A stretch of DNA of 57,062 nt from Stutzerimonas azotifigens DSM 17556 (lineage in GTDB: Bacteria; Pseudomonadota; Gammaproteobacteria; Pseudomonadales; Pseudomonadaceae): contig NZ_AUDU01000062.1 of NCBI RefSeq assembly GCF_000425625.1, forward strand, positions 1 through 57,062, written 5' to 3'. How positions within the stretch are numbered: position 1 is the first letter of the stretch; each line of letters starts with the position of its first letter. The position numbers were made by a program, and so were the translations under genes. The notes below the pieces were generated by a model, which did no database searches, had not been told where the DNA came from, and saw only the letters and a list, made by a program, of their open reading frames with translations. This document shows, piece after piece, positions 9,325 through 16,978 of this stretch.

Positions 9325-9782
9325 GGCTCACCTTTTGTTTGTTGTTTTATCGAGCGGACGGCCGGGAACCGGGCCGCCGTTGCGGCATCCGGCGACGATC
9401 GATCCCCACGCCAGGCAGACGGGCGGTCAACGGATCGGGTCGGGAAAAACGCGGATGAAAGGTTGCGAGCATGCGCAGGCGACGCCCATGGGGGAGGACC
9501 TCTTGTTGTTCTTCTGTGCTGGCCCGGCAGCGGCTCTGGGATGCGCCCCGGGCTGTCTGATGCGTGCTCACGAACCTAGCGCAGGCGGGACGCCCCGGCC
9601 ATTAGGGAATAATGATGCCGAGGATCAGGGATCGTTATGGCGCAGCGCCGGGCTGCAGGCCACGATGCCGTGCCGGCGCAGGCATCGCCGGCACTGATGG
9701 CGCGCATCAGAAAACCTTAATAGGCAGCCTTTCGCGACGCTTCTAGCATGGCCAAAACAATAATCACCAGAGAGTATTCGCC
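9325..9782. promoter_or_regulatory. Divergent promoter region between the DctPQM operon and the UbiD operon
   Basis: This 458-base non-coding stretch must hold promoters for both divergent operons. A perfect dyad, CATTA-gggaa-TAATG, lies at 9600-9614, about 170 bases before the UbiD-family start. Its size and symmetry suit a LysR-type regulator site, and a LysR gene lies in the downstream operon. The segment just before the UbiD gene is locally AT-rich (CCTTAATAGGC; AAAACAATAATC), as expected near a promoter. No clear sigma-54 site was found. Confidence 0.5.
9600..9614. promoter_or_regulatory. Perfect 15-bp dyad, candidate LysR operator
   Basis: CATTA, five bases, TAATG: the arms are exact reverse complements in an otherwise GC-rich setting. 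Assignment to the LysR regulator at 12910 is inference from position and dyad form. Confidence 0.4.
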
Positions 9783-11219
9783 ATGCTGTCCCAGCATTCG
9801 CCCTCGGCCGATTCCGCGTCCCCCGCCCTGCCGCTCGGCGCCAGCCTGCGCGGCTGGCTCGACCACCTGCAGCAAACCCAGCGGCTGAGCATCGTGCGCC
9901 CGGGGACCGACCTGCGCTTCGGCGTCGCGGCCATCGCCAACCGCCTCGACGGCCACAGCGCGTCCCTCTTCCTGAAACCGGGCGGCCACGACATCCCGGT
10001 GATCTCCGGCCTGCTCTCGGACCGCCAGTGGATGGCCGAGGCCATGGGCGTCGAGCCGAGCCAGGTGCTGGCGCGCTTCGAGCAGGCCAGCCTGAACCCG
10101 CTGCCCTGGCAGGAAACCGCCGACGCGCCCTGCCAGCAGGTGGTGCACCGCGACGTCGACCTGCTCGCCCAGCTGCCCATTCCCACGCACAACGAGCACG
10201 ACAGCGGCCCCTACATCACCGCCGGCCTGCTGATCACCCGCAACCCGCGCACCGGCGTGCAGAACGTCTCCATCCACCGCCTGCAGGTCAGCGGCCGCAA
10301 CCGCCTCGGCGCGCTGCTGCTGCCGCGCCACGCGCTGGCCTTCTTCCAGGAGACCGAGCGCGAGAACGAGGACCTGGAAGTCGCCGTGGTGATCGGTTGC
10401 GACCCGCTGACGCTGATGGCCTCGCAGGCCATCGTGCCGATCGACCACGACGAGCTGGAGATCGCCGGCGCGCTGCACGGCCAGCCGCTCAAGGTGGCGC
10501 AGTGCGTGACCAACCGCATCCGCGTGCCGGCTGATGCCGAAATCGTGGTCGAGGGCCGCCTGCTGGCGGGTGCGCGCGAGGAGGAAGGGCCGTTCGGCGA
10601 ATTCCCGCAGTACTACGGCGAGCGCGCCGAACGCCACGTGATCGAGGTGGACGCGGTCACCCACCGCCAGGCGCCGCTGTTCCACACCATCGTCGGTGGC
10701 GGTCTCGAGCACCTGCTGCTCGGCGGCATCCCGCGCGAGGCGACCATGCTCGCGCACCTGCGCCGCAGCTTCCCCAGCGTACGCGACGTGCACCTGGCCC
10801 GCGGCGGCGTGTGCCGCTACCACCTGTACGTGCAGATCGACAAGCGCTCCGAGGGCGAGGCGAAGAACGTCATCCTCGGCGCGCTCGGCGGCCACTACGA
10901 CATCAAGCATGTGGTGGTGGTGGACACCGACGTCGACATCCACAACCCCACCGAAGTGGAGTGGGCGGTGGCCACCCGTTTCCAGGCCGACCGCGACCTG
11001 GTGCTGGTCCACGAGTCCCAGGGCTCCAAGCTCGATCCTTCCACCCGCGACGGGGTCGGCTCGAAGATGGGCTTCGACGCCACGGTGCCGCTGGCGGCGC
11101 CGCCGATGCGCTTCAAGCGCATCCGCGTGCCGGGCGAGACCGAGATCGACCTGGCCGCGGTCAGCCAGCCGGCCGGCGCCGACTGGCAGCAACTGTTCGG
11201 CCAGCCGCACAACGGCTGA
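9783..11219 (+). CDS. UbiD family (prenyl-FMN-dependent) decarboxylase
   Basis: This is a 478-residue cytoplasmic enzyme of the UbiD family. Such enzymes use prenylated FMN to decarboxylate or carboxylate aromatic or alpha,beta-unsaturated acids. The prenyl-FMN and metal-binding region is visible as TGVQNVSIHRLQ, with the conserved Asn and Arg, followed by LLPRHALAFF. The catalytic acid region is EEEGPFGEFPQYYGE, matching the family's E-G-P-[FY]-G-[ED] pattern. Late motifs are KNVILGALGGH and VVVVDTDVDIHNPTEVEWA. A UbiX-family prenyltransferase that would make the cofactor is encoded in the same run of genes at 13838. It is unlikely to be the ubiquinone-pathway UbiD, given the catabolic neighbours (ALDH, LysR, TRAP importers). 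The substrate is unknown. Confidence 0.92.
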   Translation: MLSQHSPSADSASPALPLGASLRGWLDHLQQTQRLSIVRPGTDLRFGVAAIANRLDGHSASLFLKPGGHDIPVISGLLSDRQWMAEAMGVEPSQVLARFEQASLNPLPWQETADAPCQQVVHRDVDLLAQLPIPTHNEHDSGPYITAGLLITRNPRTGVQNVSIHRLQVSGRNRLGALLLPRHALAFFQETERENEDLEVAVVIGCDPLTLMASQAIVPIDHDELEIAGALHGQPLKVAQCVTNRIRVPADAEIVVEGRLLAGAREEEGPFGEFPQYYGERAERHVIEVDAVTHRQAPLFHTIVGGGLEHLLLGGIPREATMLAHLRRSFPSVRDVHLARGGVCRYHLYVQIDKRSEGEAKNVILGALGGHYDIKHVVVVDTDVDIHNPTEVEWAVATRFQADRDLVLVHESQGSKLDPSTRDGVGSKMGFDATVPLAAPPMRFKRIRVPGETEIDLAAVSQPAGADWQQLFGQPHNG

Positions 11220-11225
11220 CCGGCG

Positions 11226-11259
11226 GCGTGCGCGCGGTGTATCGGCACCGCGCGCACGC
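11226..11259 (+). other. Strong hairpin between UbiD-family gene and ALDH gene
   Basis: A perfect 14-bp stem (GCGTGCGCGCGGTG / CACCGCGCGCACGC) closes a 6-base loop, 6 bases after the UbiD-family stop codon. No T-run follows. It may be a transcript-stabilising or partly attenuating element in the operon rather than a full terminator. Confidence 0.7.
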
Positions 11260-11445
11260 GAACGGGTACCGACCGGCACCCGTCTTCTCTCGACGCCCAG
11301 ACGTCCAGGCGGTCCCCGAGCTGGCCGGCCCACAAGGCGCCAGACCGGTCCGCCACCCGCTCAGGTCAAGAAAGGCAAAGGGCACGGCGCCCTCGCCCAT
11401 GGCTGAAAAACAAGCACAAGCAGCTTTGCCGGACAGGAGAATCAG

Positions 11446-12888
11446 ATGCAGCAGGCACGACATTTCATCGACGGGCAGTGGTGCGACGACGGTCAGTGGG
11501 CCGACAGCCTCGACCCCGCCAATGGCGAACTCATCGGCCGCTTCGCCGACGGCGGCGAAGCCCAGGCCCGCGCCGCGGTGGAGGCCGCCGCGCGCGCCTT
11601 CGAGAACCCGCAGTGGTCGCAGAATCCGCGCCTGCGCCAGCAACTGATGCTGGACTGGGCGGCCGCGCTGAAGACCCGCCAGGAGGAACTGGCGAGCCTG
11701 CTCACCCGCGAGAACGGCAAGGCGCTGGCGCAGTCGCGCGGCGAGATCGGTGGCGCCATCTCGGAAATCCTCTATTACGCCGGCCTCGCGCGGCACAACC
11801 CCGGCCATGTGCTGGAGGTCGCGCCCGGCGAGTTCTCGACCATGTTGCGCGAACCGGCCGGCGTGGCCGCGCTGATCATTCCCTGGAACGCCCCGGCGGT
11901 GCTGCTGGTGCGCGCGCTGGCGCCGGCGCTGGCCGCCGGCTGCACCTGCGTGGTCAAGCCGGCGCCGCAGACCGCGCTGTTCAACGCCGCCTTCCTCGCC
12001 CCACTGCTGGAGCTGCCGGGCCTGGCGCCGGGCGTCGTCAACCTGTTCGCCGAGACCGGCCACGCCGGCGCCGCCTACCTGGTCGCCACGCCGAAGGTCG
12101 ACGTGCTCAGCTTCACCGGCTCCACTGCCACCGGCACGCGGATCATGCAGGACGCCGCGCCGACCATGAAGAAGCTGTCGCTGGAGCTCGGCGGCAAGTC
12201 CTGCTGCCTGGTGCTGGAGGATGCCGACGTCGCCGCGGTGGCGCCGAAGCTGGCCGCCGCCGCGACCATCATTTCCGGCCAGCAGTGCACCGCCGCCCGG
12301 CGCGTGCTGGTGCACGCCAGCCGCGCGGCGGAAATGAAGCAGGCGCTGGCTGCCGCACTCGGCGAAGTGCGATTGGGTCACGGGCTGGAGGCCGCCACGC
12401 AGATGGGCCCGCTGATCGACCAACAGTCCCGCGACCGGGTCGAGCAGCGCATCCGCGAGGCGCTGGACAGCTGCGACGAGGTGCTGCTGGCCGGCGGCCG
12501 GCCGGGCGGCGCGCTGGAGCGGGGCGCCTTCCTCGCACCGACGCTGATCGCCCACCGCGACAGCGGCGCCTTCTTCTGCCAGGAGGAGATCTTCGGCCCG
12601 CTGCTGGTGCTGGAAACCTTCGAGGACGATGCCGAAGCGGTGCGCCGCGCCAACCACACCGAGTTCGGCCTCTCGGCCAGCGTCTGGACCCGCGACGGCG
12701 CCCGCGCGCTGCGTCTGGCGCGGGCCCTGCGCAACGGCACGGTGTGGATCAACGACCACAACAAGCTGTTCGCCGAGGCGGAAACCGGCGGCTACCGCAA
12801 GAGCGGGCTGGGCCGCCTGCACGGCTACGACGCGCTGCTGGATTTTACAGAGCTCAAGCACGTCTACCAGAATGTCGGTTCCTTATAG
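11446..12888 (+). CDS. Aldehyde dehydrogenase family protein
   Basis: This is a 480-residue NAD(P)-dependent aldehyde dehydrogenase that oxidises an aldehyde to the acid. The general-base glutamate is E247 in SLELGGKSCCLV and the nucleophile is C281 in SGQQCTAARRVLVHA. The cofactor region has IPWNAPAVLLVRALAPAL and FTGSTATGTRI, and the C-terminus has EEIFGPLLVL. The start at 11446 follows GACAGGAGAATCAG. It is 226 bases downstream of the UbiD-family gene and 21 bases upstream of the LysR gene. It may handle an aldehyde formed after decarboxylation, or by the ThDP enzyme; that link is inference. Confidence 0.95.
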   Translation: MQQARHFIDGQWCDDGQWADSLDPANGELIGRFADGGEAQARAAVEAAARAFENPQWSQNPRLRQQLMLDWAAALKTRQEELASLLTRENGKALAQSRGEIGGAISEILYYAGLARHNPGHVLEVAPGEFSTMLREPAGVAALIIPWNAPAVLLVRALAPALAAGCTCVVKPAPQTALFNAAFLAPLLELPGLAPGVVNLFAETGHAGAAYLVATPKVDVLSFTGSTATGTRIMQDAAPTMKKLSLELGGKSCCLVLEDADVAAVAPKLAAAATIISGQQCTAARRVLVHASRAAEMKQALAAALGEVRLGHGLEAATQMGPLIDQQSRDRVEQRIREALDSCDEVLLAGGRPGGALERGAFLAPTLIAHRDSGAFFCQEEIFGPLLVLETFEDDAEAVRRANHTEFGLSASVWTRDGARALRLARALRNGTVWINDHNKLFAEAETGGYRKSGLGRLHGYDALLDFTELKHVYQNVGSL

Positions 12889-12909
12889 GGCGGCATCGAC
12901 GAGGTCGGG

Positions 12910-13860
12910 ATGGAACTGCGCCAGCTGAAGTACTTCACCTGTCTGTACGAGGAAGGGTCGGTGACCAAGGCGGCGCAGCGGCTGAACATCGTCCAGCCGG
13001 CCCTGTCGATGCAGATCGCCAAGCTGGAAGAGGAACTCGGCCAGCCGCTGTTCGAGCGCACGCCCAAGGGCATGACGCCGACCGAGGCCGGGGTGCAGGC
13101 CTACCGGCTGTTCATGCCGATCCTCGGCGAGCTGCTGGAGGCACGGCAGACGCTGATCGACCGCAGCGGCGAGATCGGCGGGCGGATCAACGCCGGGCTG
13201 ATCGCCTCGGCAGCCAACCAGGCGCTGGCCAGCACCCTGGCCTACTTCGTCGAGCATCACCCGGACGTCGAGCTGCAGGTCAGCTACGGCTACAGCCAGG
13301 ACCTGATCGACCGCGTGCTGTCCGGCGCGCTGGACTTCGCGGTCATCAACCAGAGCTTCCAGCAGGAACACCTGCACCGCATGGACATCCTCGACGAGGA
13401 ACTGCTGGTGGCCACTGGCGCCACCACCCGCCTGCGCATCCCGACGCCGGTGCCGCTGGCCGCGCTGGGCGAACTCAAGCTGGTGCTGCCCTCGCGCCGC
13501 CATGGCCTGCGCATGGTCATCGACCAGGCGCTGGCCGCCCAGGGCCTGGAGCTGGCGCCGCACCTGGAGCTCGACGACCTCACGGTGATCGAGAGCTTCC
13601 TGCGCCGCAGCGACTGGATCAGCGTGCTGCCGGCCACCGTGCTGCAGCGCGGCCTCGAGGAAGGCGCGCTGCGCGCCTATCCGCTGGCCGCCCCGGGCAT
13701 CACCCGGCGCATGGTCTGCGTACACGACAGCCGCCGCCCGCTGACCCCGGCGGCGACCCTGTTCATCGACATCATCAGCAAGACACTGGGCACCGCGCTC
13801 AACGCCATCCACTTCTACAAGGAAGGCGCCCTCCAGGATGCAGACCATGAACTCAGCTAG
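12910..13860 (+). CDS. LysR family transcriptional regulator
   Basis: This is a 316-residue regulator. The N-terminal winged helix-turn-helix covers about 1-65 (MELRQLKYFTCLYEEGSVTK, then AAQRLNIVQPALSMQIAKLE). The effector-binding domain follows, with the usual ERTPKGMTPTEAG linker start. It lies inside the catabolic operon in the same direction rather than divergent from it. Its end overlaps the UbiX-family gene by 23 bases, so the two are co-translated. It most likely controls the UbiD/ALDH operon and perhaps the divergent TRAP operon through the 9325-9782 region. The inducer is unknown. Confidence 0.94.
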   Translation: MELRQLKYFTCLYEEGSVTKAAQRLNIVQPALSMQIAKLEEELGQPLFERTPKGMTPTEAGVQAYRLFMPILGELLEARQTLIDRSGEIGGRINAGLIASAANQALASTLAYFVEHHPDVELQVSYGYSQDLIDRVLSGALDFAVINQSFQQEHLHRMDILDEELLVATGATTRLRIPTPVPLAALGELKLVLPSRRHGLRMVIDQALAAQGLELAPHLELDDLTVIESFLRRSDWISVLPATVLQRGLEEGALRAYPLAAPGITRRMVCVHDSRRPLTPAATLFIDIISKTLGTALNAIHFYKEGALQDADHELS

Positions 13861-14479
13861 TCCCCGCCCGCAGCGGCTCGTCATCGGCATTTCCGGCGCG
13901 TCCGGCGCGATCTACGGGGTGCGCCTGCTGGAGCTGCTGCGCGACACGCCGATCGAGACCCACCTGGTGGTGTCCAAGTCGGCGCTGATCACGCTGGCCC
14001 ACGAGACCGGGCTGTCCTGGTCGCAGCTCAAGCCGATGGCCACCGTGTGCTATTCCAACCAGGACGTCGGCGCGGCCATCGCCAGCGGCTCGTTCAAGAC
14101 CATGGGCATGATCGTCGCGCCCTGCTCGGTGCGCTCGATGTCGGAGATCGCCAGCGGCGTGACCTCGACCCTGCTGACCCGTGCCGCCGACGTGATTCTC
14201 AAGGAGCGCCGGCGCCTGGTGCTGATGGTGCGCGAGACGCCGCTGCACCGGAACCACCTGCGCACCATGACCGAACTGGCCGAACTCGGTGCCATCATCG
14301 CTCCGCCGGTGCCGGCCTTCTACGCCAGGCCGGCGTCGCTGGCGGAGATGGTCGACCATACCCTCGGCCGCGTGCTCGACCTGTTCGACATCGAGCTCGG
14401 CGTGGTCAGGCGCTGGCGCGAGACGCCGGAAGACCTGCCAACCCTCGACGAGGTCGAGGCGACGACCCGCGAGCGCTGA
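13838..14479 (+). CDS. ubiX: UbiX family flavin prenyltransferase
   Basis: This 213-residue enzyme joins a dimethylallyl group to reduced FMN to make the prenyl-FMN cofactor of UbiD-type enzymes. The N-terminal FMN-binding motif is GISGASGAIYGVRLLELL. SGSFKTMGMIVAPCSVRSMS and VMVRETPLHRNHLRTM-type segments (here LMVRETPLHRNHL) match the family. The C-terminus has PAFYARPASLAEMVDHTLGR. The first ATG (13838) overlaps the end of the LysR gene; a second ATG at 13847 is an equal candidate. Linkage to the UbiD-family gene suggests a dedicated cofactor supply rather than the housekeeping UbiX. Confidence 0.93.
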   Translation: MQTMNSASPRPQRLVIGISGASGAIYGVRLLELLRDTPIETHLVVSKSALITLAHETGLSWSQLKPMATVCYSNQDVGAAIASGSFKTMGMIVAPCSVRSMSEIASGVTSTLLTRAADVILKERRRLVLMVRETPLHRNHLRTMTELAELGAIIAPPVPAFYARPASLAEMVDHTLGRVLDLFDIELGVVRRWRETPEDLPTLDEVEATTRER

Positions 14480-14526
14480 CCCTCATGCAACCGCCCCCCG
14501 CCCACCCTCCGTGGCCGCGCCGCCCC

Positions 14527-15306
14527 TCAGCGGGGCAGCGTCGCCAGGAATTCCGCGATCAGCGCCAGCACGCGCGGGCGCGCCTGGTTCTGCGGGAAGT
14601 GCCGGCAGTGCTCGAGCAGCACCGTGCGGCAGGGCCCGGTGACCTCGCGGGCAATAGTCTCGAGCTGCGCCGGGGTGGCGAACTCGTCCTCCTGGCCCTG
14701 GATCGCCAGCAGCGGCACCTGGATGCGCGGCAGTTCGGGGTACAGGTTCCAGGCGGCGAAGGCCGGATTCAGCCAGGTCTCGCTCCAGCCGCGGAAGGCG
14801 CCGTCGAGGTTGTCGCCGTGGTAGGCATGCAGGCGTTCGCGCAGGTCGCCGCGGGCGTAGGCCCTGACCGTGCGGCGCACGCCCTCGACGCTGACCGGCT
14901 CGACGTCGACGTGCGGCGCCAGCACCACCACGCCGCGCACGCGCGGGTCCTGCCGGGCCGCATAGGCGAGCGCGATGGAGGCGCCGTCGCTGTGGCCGAC
15001 CAGCACCACCTGCCCGAGCCCCAGGCCATCGAGCACCCGGGCGAGCTCGTCCGGGCCGTCCACGCCGAGGTAGTCCAGCGAGCGCGGCAGCGGCACCGGG
15101 CTGGAGCGGCCGTAGCCCTGCCGGCTGTAGGCCAGCACCGGCGCGGCGCAGGCCTCGGCCAGCTGCGCCGGGAAATCCTTCCACAGCTCGAGGCTGCCGA
15201 GCCCCTCGTGCAACAGGACGAGCGTCGGGCCGGTCGAATGCATCTGGCGCAGAAGCCGATATTCGAGCCTGGCGGCATCGGTCTCGAGGTAATGTCGGTG
15301 CGTCAT
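14527..15306 (-). CDS. Alpha/beta hydrolase
   Basis: This is a 259-residue cytoplasmic hydrolase. Features are the oxyanion segment LVLLHEGLGSLELW, the nucleophile elbow LVGHSDGASIALAY (Ser), an acid region near GQEDEFATP, and the histidine in EHCRHFPQNQ. The likely start is MTHRHYL at 15306; the frame stays open upstream but the extra residues look non-coding. It is convergent with the UbiX-family gene (47 bases between stops) and divergent from XdhC. The size and elbow resemble ring-cleavage-product or ester hydrolases. The substrate is unknown, and a role in the neighbouring catabolic block is only suggested by position. Confidence 0.88.
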   Translation of the reverse strand: MTHRHYLETDAARLEYRLLRQMHSTGPTLVLLHEGLGSLELWKDFPAQLAEACAAPVLAYSRQGYGRSSPVPLPRSLDYLGVDGPDELARVLDGLGLGQVVLVGHSDGASIALAYAARQDPRVRGVVVLAPHVDVEPVSVEGVRRTVRAYARGDLRERLHAYHGDNLDGAFRGWSETWLNPAFAAWNLYPELPRIQVPLLAIQGQEDEFATPAQLETIAREVTGPCRTVLLEHCRHFPQNQARPRVLALIAEFLATLPR

Positions 15307-15394
15307 GAAGTACGGGCCCGTCTGACTGGGGGCTCGAAGGTTAACCGATTTGCGCGGCGCCGCCGGCGACCGCATCCGTCACGGGGATTCTGAC

Positions 15395-16363
15395 ATGCGC
15401 CAACTCGACCTTCAGGTGGTGGAAACCGCCTTGCAGTGGGTCCGCGAAGGCCACGCCGTCTGGCTGTGCACCGTGCTCTCGACCTACGGCTCGGCGCCGC
15501 GCGCGCCCGGCGCGATGCTGGTGGCGCGCGCCGACGGCCGCTACGTCGGCTCGCTCTCCGGCGGCTGCGTCGAGGAGGCCTTCCTCGACAGCCTGGCGCG
15601 CGGCGAGCTGCGCGCGCCGACCCAGATCGTCCGCTACGGCGAGAGCGACGACGAGCGCCAGCGCTTGCGCCTGCCGTGTGGCGGCATCCTCCAGGTGCTG
15701 GTCGAGTACCGCGCGCCCGACGCGGCCTGGGCCGAGCACCTGCAGGGCCTGTACGACGCCCTGCTCGGCCAGCGCCGGCGGGTGCGCGAACTGGACCTGA
15801 GTTCCGGCGCCTTCGCCCTGGCCGCCGACGACCGCGGCGGCGCGGTGGCCCAGATGGAGAACGAGCACGTGCGCCTGCGCATCGGCCCGGCGCTGCGGTT
15901 GATCCTCGCCGGGCTGTCGCCGGTGGCCGAATACTGCGCCAGCTTCGCCCGCGCCATCGGCTGCGAGGTGATCGCCTGCGACCCGCGCGAGGAGATGCGC
16001 CAGCGCCCGCTCGAAGGCGTGCGCCTGCACCCGGTGCTGCCGTCGGAATTCATCGCCGCCGGCAACTGCCACGCGGCCACCGCGGTGGTCGCCCTCACCC
16101 ACGACCCGCGCATCGACGACCTGGCGCTGATGGAGGCGGTGCGCACGCCGGCCTTCTACATCGGCGCCATGGGCTCGCGGCAGACCTCGGCGCGGCGGGC
16201 CGAACGCCTGGCGCGGGTCGGCGGCCTGTCGGCCGAGCAGATCGCCCGCATCCACATGCCCATCGGCCTCGACCTCGGCAGCAAGACGCCCGCCGAGATC
16301 GCCCTGTCGGTGGTCGCCGACGTGCTGCGCGTCTACCACGGCAAGGCCCGCGATGAACTCTGA
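15395..16363 (+). CDS. XdhC family protein (molybdenum hydroxylase maturation)
   Basis: This 322-residue protein is of the XdhC/CoxI type, which binds molybdenum cofactor, helps its sulfuration and delivers it to xanthine-dehydrogenase-type enzymes. The N-terminal XdhC_CoxI domain shows TYGSAPRAPGAMLVARADG, GSLSGGCVEEAF and LPCGGILQVLVE. The C-terminal Rossmann domain shows VVALTHDPRIDDLALMEAV, then YIGAMGSRQTSARRAERL and PIGLDLGSKTPAEIALS. The start at 15395 follows a GGGGA-type site; the longer frame extends into the divergent promoter. It overlaps the MocA-like gene by 11 bases. No molybdenum hydroxylase subunit is in the window. Confidence 0.92.
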   Translation: MRQLDLQVVETALQWVREGHAVWLCTVLSTYGSAPRAPGAMLVARADGRYVGSLSGGCVEEAFLDSLARGELRAPTQIVRYGESDDERQRLRLPCGGILQVLVEYRAPDAAWAEHLQGLYDALLGQRRRVRELDLSSGAFALAADDRGGAVAQMENEHVRLRIGPALRLILAGLSPVAEYCASFARAIGCEVIACDPREEMRQRPLEGVRLHPVLPSEFIAAGNCHAATAVVALTHDPRIDDLALMEAVRTPAFYIGAMGSRQTSARRAERLARVGGLSAEQIARIHMPIGLDLGSKTPAEIALSVVADVLRVYHGKARDEL

Positions 16364-16976
16364 AACGAAGGTGGTGGGCCTGATGCTGGCCGCCGGACGC
16401 GCCAGCCGCTTCGGCGCCGACAAGCGCCGCGCGCGCCTGGCCGACGGCCGCACGCTGCTGGAGGCGAGCCTTGAAAATGCCGCGGCCGTCTTCGACGACC
16501 TGTTGCTGGTACTGCGCGACGGCGACCGGATCGACGACCTGCGCCTGCCGCCGCAGGTCCGGGTGCTGCACACGCCGCTGGCCGAGCGCGGCCTCGGCGC
16601 CAGCCTGGCGGCCGGCGTCGCGGCGCTCTCCACGCACCCGGCGGAGGCCTTGGCGGTGCTGCTCGGCGACATGCCCTGGGTCCGCCCCGACACCTGCGCC
16701 CGGCTGATCGCCGAGGCCGACGCCGCACGCATCGTGCAACCGTGCCATGATGGCCGCCCCGGGCACCCGGTGCTGTTCGGCCGCGCCTTCTGGCCGGCCC
16801 TGTGCGAACTCGACGGCGACGAGGGCGCGCGCGGTCTGATTCGCAGCTATACCGATTGCTACCGACCGGTAGTGGTCGACGATCCGGGCATCCTGCTGGA
16901 CGTCGACCGCCCCGCCGACCTCGACGGGCGCCCGGCGCCCGCCGTTCCTTCCACCCACCGACCCGCAAGGAGCTAG
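16353..16976 (+). CDS. MocA-type molybdenum cofactor cytidylyltransferase / nucleotidyltransferase
   Basis: This is a 207-residue nucleotidyltransferase-fold protein. MocA enzymes transfer CMP from CTP onto molybdopterin to give the cytosine dinucleotide form used by xanthine-oxidase-family enzymes. The nucleotide-binding signature is LAAGRASRFGADKRR near the N-terminus. GLGASLAAGVAAL and LLGDMPWVRPDT (metal-binding Asp) follow, with GRPGHPVLFGRAFWPAL late. It overlaps XdhC by 11 bases and ends 2 bases before the AraC regulator, so these three genes form one transcription unit. A MobA-like role is possible but less likely beside XdhC. Confidence 0.88.
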   Translation: MNSETKVVGLMLAAGRASRFGADKRRARLADGRTLLEASLENAAAVFDDLLLVLRDGDRIDDLRLPPQVRVLHTPLAERGLGASLAAGVAALSTHPAEALAVLLGDMPWVRPDTCARLIAEADAARIVQPCHDGRPGHPVLFGRAFWPALCELDGDEGARGLIRSYTDCYRPVVVDDPGILLDVDRPADLDGRPAPAVPSTHRPARS

Positions 16977-16978
16977 CG

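Noticed and set aside
6313..9579. Very long open frame (over 1000 codons) on the plus strand
   Set aside because: It is antisense to the well-supported dctM-dctQ-dctP genes. The translation is His/Gln/Arg/Gly-rich with no family resemblance, an effect of high GC content.
9325..9782. Sigma-54 promoter for the TRAP or UbiD operons
   Set aside because: No TGGCAC-N5-TTGC match at correct spacing was seen on either strand.
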